From Coffea arabica (Eukaryota; Streptophyta; Magnoliopsida; Gentianales; Rubiaceae), in the NCBI RefSeq assembly GCF_036785885.1, contig NC_092323.1:12966501-13030500 (forward strand): a DNA stretch of 64,000 bases, given 5' to 3'. Positions 34,315 to 46,176 of this stretch are shown one piece after another; the stretch's first letter is position 1; the number at the start of each line of letters is the position of its first letter. The notes beneath the pieces are model-generated. The model saw nothing but the letters and a program-made list of their open reading frames with translations, ran no database searches and was not told where the DNA came from. The position numbers and the translations under genes were made by a program.

Positions 34315-35322
34315 AACCCAAAAGGCCTGAAGATAAACTCCTCTGCAAGACAGTTTTGCACGTGGTCAGAAGCACTTGATGAGTTGCATCATAGTTCTCC
34401 ACTTCAACAAAGGAATGAAGGATATGTATCCCATGATTCCCATCCACTCCATAAAAGTGCATAGTAGCTGGACTTGCTTTCTTAAAGAATAGCTCATTCT
34501 TTATCTGTTTTTTCTGTACACTTTGACCACTTCCAATTTGTGTTCACCAATCCCACCTTTTACAAGTAGTTAAGAGTTCATTATGTTGTTCTTCTAGCAG
34601 TACAAATCATATGAGCATAATTGATATAGCTGATCTTTCATCAGATCTTTTTTTTTTTGGTTAAAATCAACCAATTGATGTTCTTTGAATTCGTAGGAAA
34701 TGTAACTTTTTTTTGGGGGAGTGGTGGTGGGGGGCGGGGGGGGGGGGGGGCGGTGGCCATTGAGAAAAGTTATTGTATATTAGTTTATTTGTCTATTTAT
34801 GGCTGTAGTGATCCTATTTGTTTTCTGCCAATGGGAACTTCGTGTTTACCATCTTCTTCCCTGGATAAGTTGTACTAAATTTGATCTGCTGTAAACTGAG
34901 AGTTGGTATTTACGTCTAGCTAATGTTGGATATTGTCGAAGCAAATATGTTGACTTGGAAAAAACCAGGCAAGCAGACTTCTACTATTAAACAAAAGATG
35001 AACAAGAACCGAAAAAGGGGCAAAAAAAAGGGACCTGTTGGCTTGGAATTAGTTCTTATATCTTATTACGCGACAATACCCGAGGGGGATTTTCTTTTGT
35101 CCCATTCAACTAGACAGGACATAAGTCAAAGATTAATAAAAGACTTGGGATTGAAGCCTTGAAGATGCAACCAAGACTCCAACAACACTGATCAATTCTT
35201 CTTCAATATCCTCTTAATTACACAGCACCATACATATTTTAAGGAATGTGTTGACGCCAAAATCTGAAGATCTTGCACTAACAATTCACCAGTCAACTTA
35301 AAGAAGGACTGATCAATTAAAG
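34315..35322. other. intergenic A-B, with duplicated flank modules and a G-rich tract
   Basis: The 3' module (34320-34640: AATGAAGGATATGTATCCCA, CCATCCACTCCATAAAAGTG) recurs downstream of B and D. The segment 34840-35170 (GAAAAAACCAGGCAAGCAGA, AACAAAAGATGAACA) recurs at 48280-48570. A G-rich tract with a run of about 18 G lies at 34714-34755. The open frames here are not conserved as protein between the copies. Confidence 0.65.
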
Positions 35323-38322
35323 ATGACTGTAGTTTATGACAACTGGGAAAGGCTGGTCACTGCTGTTCTGCGCAGAGAGGAGCTGTGGCTAAGTGGTCTA
35401 AGAACACCGAGTGATGTATTTTCACTATCATCTGCATCAGCATCGCCCTCTTTCAATTTCAGCTCAAACCCACGCCAGGTTTCATCTTTAAGTTCTTGGA
35501 GCTTATTAGTTGGGGAGTCATTTACATATCATCAAATTCTTAAAGCTACAGATTTCTTGAGTGACTCAAATCTCATCAAGCATGGCCACTCTGGAAAACT
35601 CTTTTATGGAGTTTTGGAAGGTGGGACACAAGTAGTAGTTAAGAAAGTTGATCTTTCCTGCGTTGAGAATGAATTATGTTTAATGTCAGAATTGGAAATT
35701 TGTGGCATGTTATATCATTCTAGACTGGTCCCTCTTCTGGGGCACTGCTTGGAGAATGGACACGAGAAGTTTCTGGTTTACAGATACACCCCTAACAAGG
35801 ACCTGGCAAGTTTTATGCGGTATGATAAAATTAAACAACTACCGTCGTTAGATTGGACAGTGAGGTTGAAGATTGCAACTGGAGTTGCAGAGGGTTTATG
35901 CTACCTACATGACAAATGTTTTCCACCCCTTGTTCATAGGTATCTTAATACTAGCATGTCAAGACAGCTTCCTAATATTAACCCCTTTCTTTCTGTTTTT
36001 ATTTCTTTTAAAGGCTTTGGGGCATGCAGAATGGGAATTTTAACTGCTAGCAGCATACTACTTGATGATGACTTTGAAGTGCGGCTAGGGAGCCTTACTG
36101 CGGTCTGCATTGAAGAACAAGTCTACAACCAAAGTAGGATTGCTAGGTTCCTGAGGTTGCCAAAGTAAGCACTTGCATGAATGTACAAGAGTTTACCATT
36201 CTATAACGAGCAATTAGTTGGCTTATAAACAATAATAATTTCATTGAGGAGAACTGCTTATAAATATCTTTGGAATGCCAAAGTTATATTATCAGTTTCG
36301 GATATTATGTGAGAAAAATTCTGAATTAAATTATAATTATGAGTTCAGTAAAAACTTCTCTGCAGTGGACTTCTTTTGAAACTCAAGCTTAGTATGACAA
36401 CAATGTGGTTCTCTTTATGCCTATAAATCAGAATAGGACTAGTTCCATTTTTCATGATGCTAGAACCAGTCCTCCCTTGATTAAGGTATTGTATTGACAA
36501 TCTTTCTTCCTTTAATGTAGGGGTTCAAAACAAACCACAGGTATGGGACTTGGATTCAAATTTTACTTTACATCCTGTGTCAGTCATCTTCTGCTTTTCA
36601 TGATGGTGTCTTGATGCTGCGTTTAGAGTCAATTCCTGAATTGTCTGATGGTGGTACCAAGCTGTCATTAGCGATTAGCAATACCCAACAGTGCATGTAT
36701 TATAACATCACCAGGGACTTTGTTTCAATTATTATTTGTTTTGGCTTCCAGATGTTTTTGATTCTGCTTAAAGTACTTCACATTCTTGCCAATTTGGACT
36801 ATGACATATTTGGGAAACCATCTGTCTTCACTGTTTATATGTACTAGTTTGATAGACTTATCTGAGGTTACCATCCTTCTATTTCCCCTGTTATCTCTGT
36901 GTCCCTGAACTATTTCAAACTGTAGATGTTGTGCTCACCTGTTTCACTAGTTTGTTCTGGGTTTTCCTTTGTTTTGGCAACAAATAGAAATCTCTCATTT
37001 TTGAAGAGCAGATTATATGCAATGAAGAAGCATATCAGCATTTCCAATCACCCATAAATAGGAAAGGGAAGTTCATGGAAAGCATTATTCTTCTTTTTCT
37101 GGAAGATTAAGAATAGAAGATGTTTTGACATGATAAGTACAACTCAATGCTGATTCTCACAAACATAATTCTCTGCATCTATCTCCTATGCTGCAGGTAC
37201 ATCTACTACAAGTTGTTCTTATGATGTGTATTGCTTTGGAAATGTTTTACTTGAGTTAGTCACTGGCAACCTGGGTGTCAGTGCTGCCAATGGCTCCAGT
37301 ATGAAGGATTGGATGGAAAACGCCCTAAGCTATGTTGTTTCAAACGATAAGAAACTCATCCTAAACATTGTAGACAATTCCTTAATCATAGATGAGCATC
37401 TTTTAATGGAAGTCTGGGCACTTGCTTTTGTTGCCAAGGCTTGTGTCCAACACAAGCCTTCCAAGCGGCCACAAATGCCAGAAATACTTGAGGCTGTAAA
37501 ACATATTAAATTGACCAGGGTCAGTAATGGACATCTTCAACCTGCTAGTTATCCCAGCAAACTTTTCCCACCTCCTACAATGACAGCACTTCCTGAGGGA
37601 TCTCGAACAATAGGTAGGTGTATATTGATTTCTGTCAAGCCTGTTCATTTTCTTCTTTTTCCTGTCAAGATATTAGCTTAAGATATTTTCCAATCAGTTG
37701 TTCTTTGATGGGGTATATTTTGTTTTTGATTGTTCATATGGTGGCAAATCAACTCTAAACTTTACATACTAGTTCACCCTCCATCCACGGAAAGTCCATA
37801 TTAAGCCATAGATTCACATGGCAGCTTGCGTAGTACAATTTGGTTGGAAATTTTTTTGGATCAACTGGGAATTTAACCACCTGATTGTAATTGATGAGCA
37901 GGTTCAATTGATCTTGTATGATGATTAGTCCATACTTTGTTTAGCTGATGAGTTTTGGAGATATTTCTTCTTTCTAACATCTGTCTAGACAGAATACAAG
38001 GAAGCCGATGCCGGAGAAAACCTGGAGTTTTGATATCAGAACAAAAACGTATAAGAACGAAAAATCTTTTTCTTTCTTTCTTCTTTTGCCCTTTTTGATT
38101 TTGAATATAACAGCACGGAAATAGGAGTATATTGGCATTAGTTCTTTGATTCTATTGACTTATAGAAAAATGGCAACCGCCTATCTTTGTCATGTAGGAC
38201 GGCTTTCACAGGCAATACAAAATGCCAGATCCTCAGGCAACAGCACTGCTTCATGGAACTACGTGTTCATGCGAACGAAGAGGTTTATCCACGCAGTGGA
38301 ATCTTGGCTAACTGTATTTTAA
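35323..38322 (+). CDS. unit B: K1-only kinase-like protein (K2 lost by frameshift)
   Basis: Exons 35323-35939, 36030-36164, 36521-36540, 37197-37613 and 38198-38322, in frame, 437 residues. Leader [17 protein letters not shown], then K1: FTYHQILKATDF, GHSGKLFYG, VVVKKVD, LYHSRLVPLLGHC. Exon 2 reads R-MGILTASSILLDDDF, so even the HRD aspartate is gone, and GSL replaces DFG. The C-lobe DVYCFGNVLLELVTG and SKRPQMPEILEA are normal. In the linker exon a 10-bp loss relative to unit C (after the TACGTGTTC at about 38250) shifts the frame, which ends at TAA 38320-38322. Intron 1 is only 90 bp and open in frame, so retention would give a slightly longer protein. Likely a stand-alone pseudokinase or a gene in decay. 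Confidence 0.65.
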
Positions 38323-38762
38323 GGATTTTTACATACTTGGAGCTTAAGGCTGCTACAAGAAATTTCAAAATTGACACATTTTTGGGAGGAGGTGCGTTTG
38401 GGAGGGTATACAAAGGTTTGCTTCATCAGACGTCCACGTACTGTGGCACTGAAGCAGTAATTGCTGTTAAAAAAGTTTATGCTGAGTACATTCCGCAATT
38501 TCAACGATGGCCGGTAATTCCACGAAACTTGTAACCAGCCCATCTCTGACAGCCTTCGTTTGGTACCAATTGTTCCTACCTATTTGTAATATGGTTATCG
38601 CTTGCTTATAGAGGACTTGAGCTCTATATTCTTTTCTATTCCTGCATGGTGTGTAGAAATGGCTCAGCTTTCCGTAAAATGTCTTTGCTATGAACCCCTT
38701 GTCAAGACCATTAATGGAACAAGTTGTGGAGGTACTAGAAAACATTGAATCTGCCAATTAAA
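38323..38762 (+). pseudogene. unit B: remnant of the second kinase domain (K2)
   Basis: Continuing the shifted linker exon, K2 N-lobe sequence is readable to 38513 (IFTYLELKAATRNF, GGGAFGRVYKG, IAVKKVY) with a preserved donor. The middle K2 exons (alphaC to activation segment) are absent. At 38654-38762 only the end of the last exon survives (VEMAQLSVKCL...), with a 1-bp insertion in the CCCC of GAACCCCTTGTC relative to D. About 1 kb of K2 has been deleted. Confidence 0.8.
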
Positions 38763-40390
38763 AGCGAAAAGGGCAGGAGATGAACTCCACCCGAGGAAGT
38801 GGTCTGCAACCAAGGAATGAAGGATATCCATCCCGTGGTTCCCATCCACTCCATATAAGTGCATAGCGGCTGGACTAGCTTTCTCAAAGAGCAGCTCCTT
38901 ATATATATGTTTTTCCTGTACCCTTAGACTATATTCCAATCATTGTTCTCCAATCCCGCCTCGTACAAGTAGTTAAGAGCCCATTTTTCTTGTAGCGATA
39001 GAAATCCTACAGAACAAAATTGATATTTTGTGCTGATATTTTGTCAGTCAGCAATTTGTTGTAAAAATCAACCACTCATGTCCTTAGAATTCGTAGAAAA
39101 GGTACCTTTTTTCTGGATATTGAGAAGATTTTATTGTATTTTTTGTCATTTGTCAATTTAAGGTTATAGAGATCTGATATATTTTCTGACACGGGGAACT
39201 TCGTGTTCACTATCTTCTTCTTTTGGTAAGCTGTACTAAATTCTGTTCTGCTGTAAACCGAGACATATTGGAGCCAGTTTCTTGTTATGCTAACTGGGAA
39301 AGAGTTTATCAGTGGCGGAGTCAGGATCTAAAGTCATAAGGTTCAACTTTGGACACCACATCGAATATAATCAGAGCAAATTTACAACAAAAAAAAAATG
39401 CTTATGTTAAACATACTTTCTCCGTTATGTCAATTATATTTTGACATCTAAGTTTCGCTATAACGTGGTGGTAGTTTAAAAATGTCAAAAGAGTTTGTTT
39501 TTGAATTTATATCAATAACTAATCTTAATAAGATCTAACACCTTTATGAAGCATAAGAATTAAGAATTCTTAATTTATCAAGGGAGGAAATGTAAATAAA
39601 AAAAAGGAGACATTCAAAATTTTAGATGGGTCAATATATAAGTTGATGGAGTTCTCAAACATTTTCTGACCCTATATTTCTTGAGCAGCTGGGCAATAAC
39701 AAAGGCAAGTTGTTGCTTGCATTTTTTTTTGGGTTTGGGTTAGCCTATAGGAACACTTGACAAGAGTAGAAAGACTTGAGTAGATGGAAACAATCAAAAG
39801 CAAACGTAAACCTGAACCCTTGACGAATCTCTTCCACAGTCTCCATCTTAATATCAGACACTTGGTCATCCATCCATTAGCTTTGTACTTGAATGTATGA
39901 AAAAATGCGAGGAAAATCCTATCATGATAAATCGGAGCTACATCCTCAAATATGAGTTTTAATATTATTGCCTGCATCTATACTTTGTACGCTGACATGT
40001 AAAGGTTGCATGTAGAGGTTTATATAAACACCGTCCAAAGGTTATATGTTATTACAAAATTATTCGAGCAGTTTAAAAATAGATTACCTTAACATTTTTA
40101 AATTTTTAAAATTTTTTTTTTGGTAAAGCTTTGAACTTGACTCAGTCAACTGGAGAAAGAACAAAGAAAATTCATTTTTTTCTGTGATTACTGTTCTCCC
40201 ATGGACCAGGCTGACGTCCATAATACAGCGTGACTTCATCTCCGAGACTGGCATGGCACAATGCTACCTTTCTGTTTTCTACAATTTAGGTTTGGGGTGG
40301 GATTAGTCTGTTTGTATCCTGTTGAATACAAGTATTTTGGTGTCTTTCATCACCAAGAATTATACGGGAAGAAGGGATTGATCACCATAT
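38763..40390. other. intergenic B-C: duplicated 3' module plus a hAT-like insertion
   Basis: Positions 38763-39305 are nearly the same as 47771-48325 (downstream of unit D), a shared 3' flank. The duplication is interrupted at about 39310 by DNA starting CAGTGGCGGAGTCAGG (listed separately). Positions 39650-39715 (CTATATTTCTTGAGCAGCTG) recur at about 46660-46690 upstream of D. The unit C promoter lies at the right end. No gene seen. Confidence 0.6.
39310..39645. mobile_element. probable hAT-type MITE fragment
   Basis: Unit D's otherwise matching flank reads GGGAAAGAGTTGATAG at about 48317, while here GGGAAAGAGTTTAT is followed by CAGTGGCGGAGTCAGG. That sequence is like the plant hAT terminus CAGTGRCGGAGCCAGG. 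Duplicated sequence resumes near 39645. I did not find a clear matching right terminus or an 8-bp duplication, so the right border is approximate. Confidence 0.45.
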
Positions 40391-43300
40391 ATGGCTGCGG
40401 TTTATGACAATTGGGAACGGCTGGTTACAGCTACTCTGCGCAGAGAGGAGCTCCGGCTCACTGCTCTGAGAACCCCGAGTGATGTTTCCTCAGCATCACT
40501 GTTATCAGGATCACCATCTCTCAGTTTCAGTTCTCAGACTGGCCAAGTTTCATCTTTTAACTTCGGGAGCTTATTAGTTGGGGATTCATTTACTTATAGT
40601 CAAATTCTTAAAGCTACACGTTTCTTGAGTGACTCCAATCTCATCAAGCATGGCCATTCTGGCAAATTCTTTTATGGTGTTTTGCAAGGTGGCACAGAAG
40701 TGGTAATTAAACAAGTCGATGTTTCTTGCTCTGAGAATGAATTGTGTTTTATGTCAGAATTGGAAATTTGCAGCATGGTTTATCATTCTAGGCTGATCCC
40801 CCTTCTGGGGCATTGTTTGGAGAACGGATATCAGAAGTTTCTTGTTTACAAATACACCCCTAACAAGGACCTGGGAAGTTTATTGGGGCATGATGACACT
40901 AACCAGTTACCATCATTAGATTGGACCACGAGGTTGAAGATTGCAACTGGAGTGGCAGAGGGCTTATGTTATCTCCATCATGAATGTTTTCCACCCCTTG
41001 TTCATAGGTAACCCAGTGCTAGCATATCTAGATAGATTCCTAATGTCACTGTTTTGTCTTTTTCTTTCTAAATTTTTCTGGTGTTGGGGCCTAAGGGAGG
41101 GGATTTGATTGTAGAACATGACGTTATGGTCTTCATTTCTGATTCTTCTCTTCTGAATCTTAAAGGGACATTCAAGCTAGCAGCATACTACTTGATGATG
41201 ACTTTGAAGTGAGGTTAGGAAGCCTTGCAGGTGTCTGCATTGAAGAAAAAGAAAACAATCAGATTGGGATTGCTCGGTTCCTGCGGTTGCCAAAGTGAGT
41301 ACTTGCATGAGGCTGTGACATTGCTTACAACGATTCTGTATTATTAAGAAGTATTAAGGATAAATGTCCTAGATTTTGCCGTACTTTAACTCAGTTGACT
41401 TGCAAACAAAAAGTTTGTTTATTCAAAAATTCCAAAATGATGATATCAGTTTCCAGTATCATGTGAAAAATTTAGAATTCAATTGTAGTCCTAATTTGAG
41501 TAATAACTTCTCTGAATTGGATTGGTTTTGAAGCTCAAGCATTTTTGACGACATTTTGGTTCGCTTCATGCTTGCTTACAAATCAGAATGGTCCAAGTTC
41601 TATTTTCATAATGCTAGAAACTAGCCTGTCTTTGTTAAGGCATTGACAATCTTTCTTTTTTTATGGCAGAATTTCTGAACAAATCAGTCCAGGTATGGTA
41701 CTTTTGACGTTTCATCTTCTGCATTATCTTGTTTTATCTAACTGTGTCTCGAAGCTAGAGTGAATTCTTTAAATTTTTTGGTCGTGGTAGCAAGCTATCA
41801 TTACACATCAGCTGTCAGCACTGTCGAAAAACCAAAGTAATACAAAACACCACCAGAGGTTTTGTTTCAGTATGTATTTGCTCCAGATGTTGGTGATTAT
41901 GCTAAAAACACTTCACATTCTTCCCATTTAGACCATGACATATTGGGCAAACCATCTGTCTTCCCATATGGACTGATGCAAGGCTCTGATCGAGCACACC
42001 ATCGTTTGATAATCCCCGAACTATTTAATCACTTGTAGATGTTGTCATTACATATTGCATTAGATTGTTCGGGGCTTTCCTTTGTTTTGGCAACAAATAG
42101 AAGTCTCATTTATTAATAGCAAGAGTATGTGTGACGAAGAAGCGCATCAGGACATCCAATCACTTATATATTGGACACGGAAGGATTAAAGTATAAAAAA
42201 GTTTGATATGTCAAGCACAAAAGGATGCTGATTTTCAACTATGTCATTGTCTTAATCCATCTCCTGAACTGCAGGTAAATCTACGGCAAGACGCTCTTAT
42301 GATGTTTATTGCTTTGGCAAGATTTTGCTTGAGCTAGTCACCAGCAAGCTGGGTGCTAGTGCTGCCAATGACTCCATTACGAAGGAGAAGGATTGGATGG
42401 AAAAGACCCTACGCTATGTTGTTGTTTCAAAAGACAAGAAACAGCATTTGACAGAAGTTTGGGCAGTTGCTTTCATTGCCAAGGCTTGTGTCCACCACAA
42501 GCCTTCTAAGCGGCCCCAAATGTCAGAAATACTCGAGGCTTTGAAACGTGTTAAATCAACAAGGTTCGGTAATCAACAACTTCAAGCTGCTAGTCATCCC
42601 AACAAACTTTTCCCACCTCCTACAATGCCAGCAGTTCCTGAGGGATCTAAAACAATAGGTAGGCGTGTATTGATCACTGGGATAGAGGTTCCGTGACGGA
42701 GCCAAGATTTTTTCCTTCGGGGGGCCAAAATTTTTTGGAACAAAATTACCTTAATATGTTATGTTCAAAATAGTTCTCATTTATTTAAATATATGACATC
42801 TTAAAATATCAAATATTAACTTTAATTATAAAGGCATGTCTATTTCATAAATAAGCAGCACAGTCATAACAAAAATTAGGGCAAGAATTAACCTTTAATT
42901 AAATATCTTATAACATCACAAATTATCTAATTTGTACATTATGAGAAGATGCTCCAATATGTCACTTATGCAAAAACAAAATATAACTATTTTTAATTAA
43001 TAAAAGATAAAAGTTATGTTAGCATATCTTGATATTTCAACCTCTTTTCTTAAAAGTAAATTGAGATTTATGTTCTTTCACAGAACTAAATTGAATCAGT
43101 GCTAAATTCTTGAACAACTTTCCTTTTTTTATGTACATTGTTAGACAATCATTCTTTGGAGTTTTGTTTTGATTATATTCATAATTGAAAATGTACGTTC
43201 TATAGTTGCAGTTGACACAGGAAGAGTGAGAACAAATATAATCAATCTGTCAACAACAGGATAGATCACTTAATTTCTTATCTTCACCAAGCTTTCAAGT

Positions 43301-43604
43301 AATTATTTGTATATTTGTATATAAGTCAACAGGAGGATAAATCACTAATTTTACATTTTTTTTTATCAATTATGCTAAGTTGTATATTTGTATATGGACC
43401 AATAAAGTAATTATTTTTGGTTTAGCCCATTGATAATTATGAATTGAGTCTTTTATTATTATATATCGACTTGGGTCAATTTACTATGGATCATCAAATT
43501 ATATGTTTAATTTTTTGAACGTTAAATAATTAGCACAATAAAAAATAAATAACTTTTTTGAAGAAAAAATTAAATCAAAGGTGACAAATTCATATACACA
43601 TAGA

Positions 43605-43638
<34 letters not shown>

Positions 43639-46176
43639 AACTCTCATAATATAAACTAAAATTGTAAAAAATCAGGGGGTCAACTTTGTCTTATACATAT
43701 ATTTATATATTATGAATTAAAATTTTTAAAACTCATGGCCCCCTCAGCCCCCTTGTCTCCGTCATTGATTGAAATATATTCTGATGATCGGCTATGTTTT
43801 TCCTATCAAGCCTGTTTAGTTTCTTCGTTTTCTTTGTCAATATCAGCCTTATACAGTTACTTTGAGTTTTCCGGTCTGCCGTTTTTTGATGGGCTGTATG
43901 TGCTTTTTGAGTGTTCTGTTCTTTCAAACTTATTTTACTAGTTCACCTTGCGTCCACTAAAAGACCATTTTAAGCCATAGATTCGCTTCTCAGCCTGCTG
44001 AGTACAATTTTTATGGGTAATTTTTTGATCAACTTGGAATTTGAAAACCTGATTCTAACTGATAAGAAGTGTCATTTGGTCCTTTATGATGATAATTTCG
44101 TATTTTGTTGGTGAACATTGTCAGTTAGCCGACGATTTTTCAAGATATTTACTTCCTTTTAACATCTCTGTAGACACTATACAAAGAACCAGGTGCGGAT
44201 AAAACCTGAAATTTTGACATCATAACGAAAACATAAAATATTTTTCTTTCTTTCTCTTCTTCCGCCCTTTTGTTTTTAATTGTAGCAGCATGGCGAAAGG
44301 ATTGCCATTCACTTTTGTTCTTGGAAATTATTGCTGATAAAAAAGGACAACCACTTATCTGTACCATGTAGGACGGATGTCACAGGCAACTGAAAATGCC
44401 AAATCCACAGGGAGCAGCACTGCTTCAGGGAGCTATGAGTTCTCAGAAGTTAATGCGAGTAAGAAGGTTTATCCACTGGGAGAAATATTGGCCACCCCCA
44501 ATTTAAGGATTTTTACTTATTCGGAACTGAAGGCTGCTACAAGAAATTTTGAAATTGACACATTGCTGGGAGAAGGTGCATATGGGAGAGTATACAAAGG
44601 TTCGCTTCATGAAAAGTCCATGTCAGAGAGTGGAAGTGAAGCACTAATTGCTGTTAAAGAAGTGTATTCCTGGTGTATTCCAGCATTTCGAAACAGGTGG
44701 CAGGTAATTCCCACAAAACATGTAACCAGCCGATCCGTGATAGTCTTGAATTGGTTTCTAACTTCTTGTTCCTCACAATTGCGCCTCCCTAGTCCCTACC
44801 CGTAATTTGGTTGTCTCTGGCTCACAATGACTGGAGCACTATATTCTTCTCTGTTAATCTATGTTGCTATCCCTCTTGAAGTACTTTGTCTTGGCACTTC
44901 TGACGTAAAATAGGTAATTGTTAACAAATCTACTATTTCCTTCCCCGTGTCACCCATGATCAGAAGACCAATTTGATTTGGTTTCTTATGTAACTTGATA
45001 TTTCTTAGTTGTCCGAAATGCCTTTATTTTTTCTTTTCAAATTTTTTGTTTCGGTCTGTAGTCTGAGGTGGTCTTGCATGGAAGGCTTTCTCATCCAAAC
45101 ATAGTTAAGCTCCTTGGATACTGTTGGGAGAACAAAGAGCTATTTCTTGTGTATGAGTTCATGCAGGAAGGCAGCTTGGCCAGCCACCTATTTGGAAGAC
45201 GTAAGATACTCCTTGTGTGCTTCATTACCGAAACAGTTAATCTTGCTTCGCTTACCATTGGTAATTTGTACCCTGTTTTTCGGGGGCTCTGTGCATCTAG
45301 GAGGCTCTGCCTTTCAGCCGCTTACATGGGAAAAAAGGATTAAGATCTTAGTTGGAGCAGCTCGAGGTGTGGCGTTCTTGCATCAATCACAGAAACGAGG
45401 TTCGATTAGACGGAAAACAGGATATGTGGGTTTCTATGACCATTTTGAGCCCTCAAAAGTATTGCTTGATCAGGTATGTTTGACATGAATTTATGAGCAG
45501 TATAAATTTATTCATCAAGAATGTGAGATTTCCCAAAATGTCAATTGTTTAATGTTGTAGATTTCTGCATATGATGAAGTTCTCCTAGATTACTATCAAT
45601 GTTACTGATGACAAGAAGATGGTAGTGAAAGAAGTCTCACGTCTTTCCATTACGTGTAAACCATTTTTTTCCAGTCTTACAATGCCAAGTTATCAGATTT
45701 TGGTCAGAAGACCTCATTGATAGATCCAGATCCGTATAATGAAGTACATCCAAAACTACTTTGGCGTGAAGGTAATCCAAAAAGATCTCTAAGATTCCAC
45801 AAAAGCTCATCATCATGACTCATAATTCAAGTACCCTTATTTAACAGGGAAGTCGTCCCCAATGATGGATGTATATGGCTTCGGTATTCTGTTGGTCGAG
45901 ATGATAACAGGTTTAGAGAAGCTAGACACACGTTGTCAGACTGATCAAGAAGTTATGCTCGATTGGATCAAGCCTGATTTATCTGGCCAGCCTTTGTTCG
46001 GCGTTTTGGATTCCAAGCTAGAAAGAAACTATCCTGTAGAAGCTGTTACAAAAGTGTCACAGCTTGCTCTGTTATGTCTTGAGAAAAATTGTAAATACAG
46101 ACCATCAATGGAAGCAGTTGTGAAGGAATTAGAGCTTATTGAATCACCAACAAAGAAAGGCGGGAAACTGGGTTGA
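40391..46176 (+). CDS. unit C: intact tandem kinase-like protein (K1 pseudokinase + RLCK-like K2 pseudokinase)
   Basis: Nine exons, all GT-AG and in frame: 40391-41007, 41166-41294, 41670-41692, 42275-42658, 44372-44703, 45062-45200, 45301-45473, 45675-45771, 45848-46176; 740 residues. K1 (about 70-360) resembles At2g16250-type LRR-RLK kinases: FTYSQILKATRF, NLIKHGHSG, VVIKQ lysine, HRDIQASSILLD (residues 205-216), then LGSL instead of DFG and no APE. K2 (about 432-735) resembles RLCK-VII: FTYSELKAATRNF, GEGAYGRVYKG, IAVKE (Lys480), SHPNIVKLLGYC, DFG kept (607-609), but the catalytic loop reads FYDHFEPSKVLLD, without HRD Asp or Asn. There is no signal peptide, membrane helix or N-terminal MGC, so it is probably cytoplasmic. 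The 1.7-kb linker intron carries a hAT relic. Fusion rests on the phase-1 linker splice shared with A and B; two separate genes remain possible. Confidence 0.75.
42691..43767 (-). mobile_element. deleted hAT element in the linker intron of unit C
   Basis: A 1077-bp insertion whose ends match the hAT element of unit F. Left end CCGTGACGGAGCCAAG; right end is the reverse complement of CAATGACGGAGACAAGGG. Subterminal blocks (TGGCCCCC.. tracts, TTTTAATTCATAATAT, GAGAGCATCTTC) match in inverse orientation. Positions 43200-43270 are the reverse complement of the transposase segment at 61740-61815 in that element. Most of the transposase is gone. A (TA)n repeat lies at about 43604-43630. A clean 8-bp target duplication is not evident. 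Confidence 0.85.

Noticed and set aside
34923-35162. 79-aa Lys-rich open frame between A and B
   Set aside because: The duplicated copy at 48330-48570 does not keep the frame, so it is flanking DNA rather than coding.
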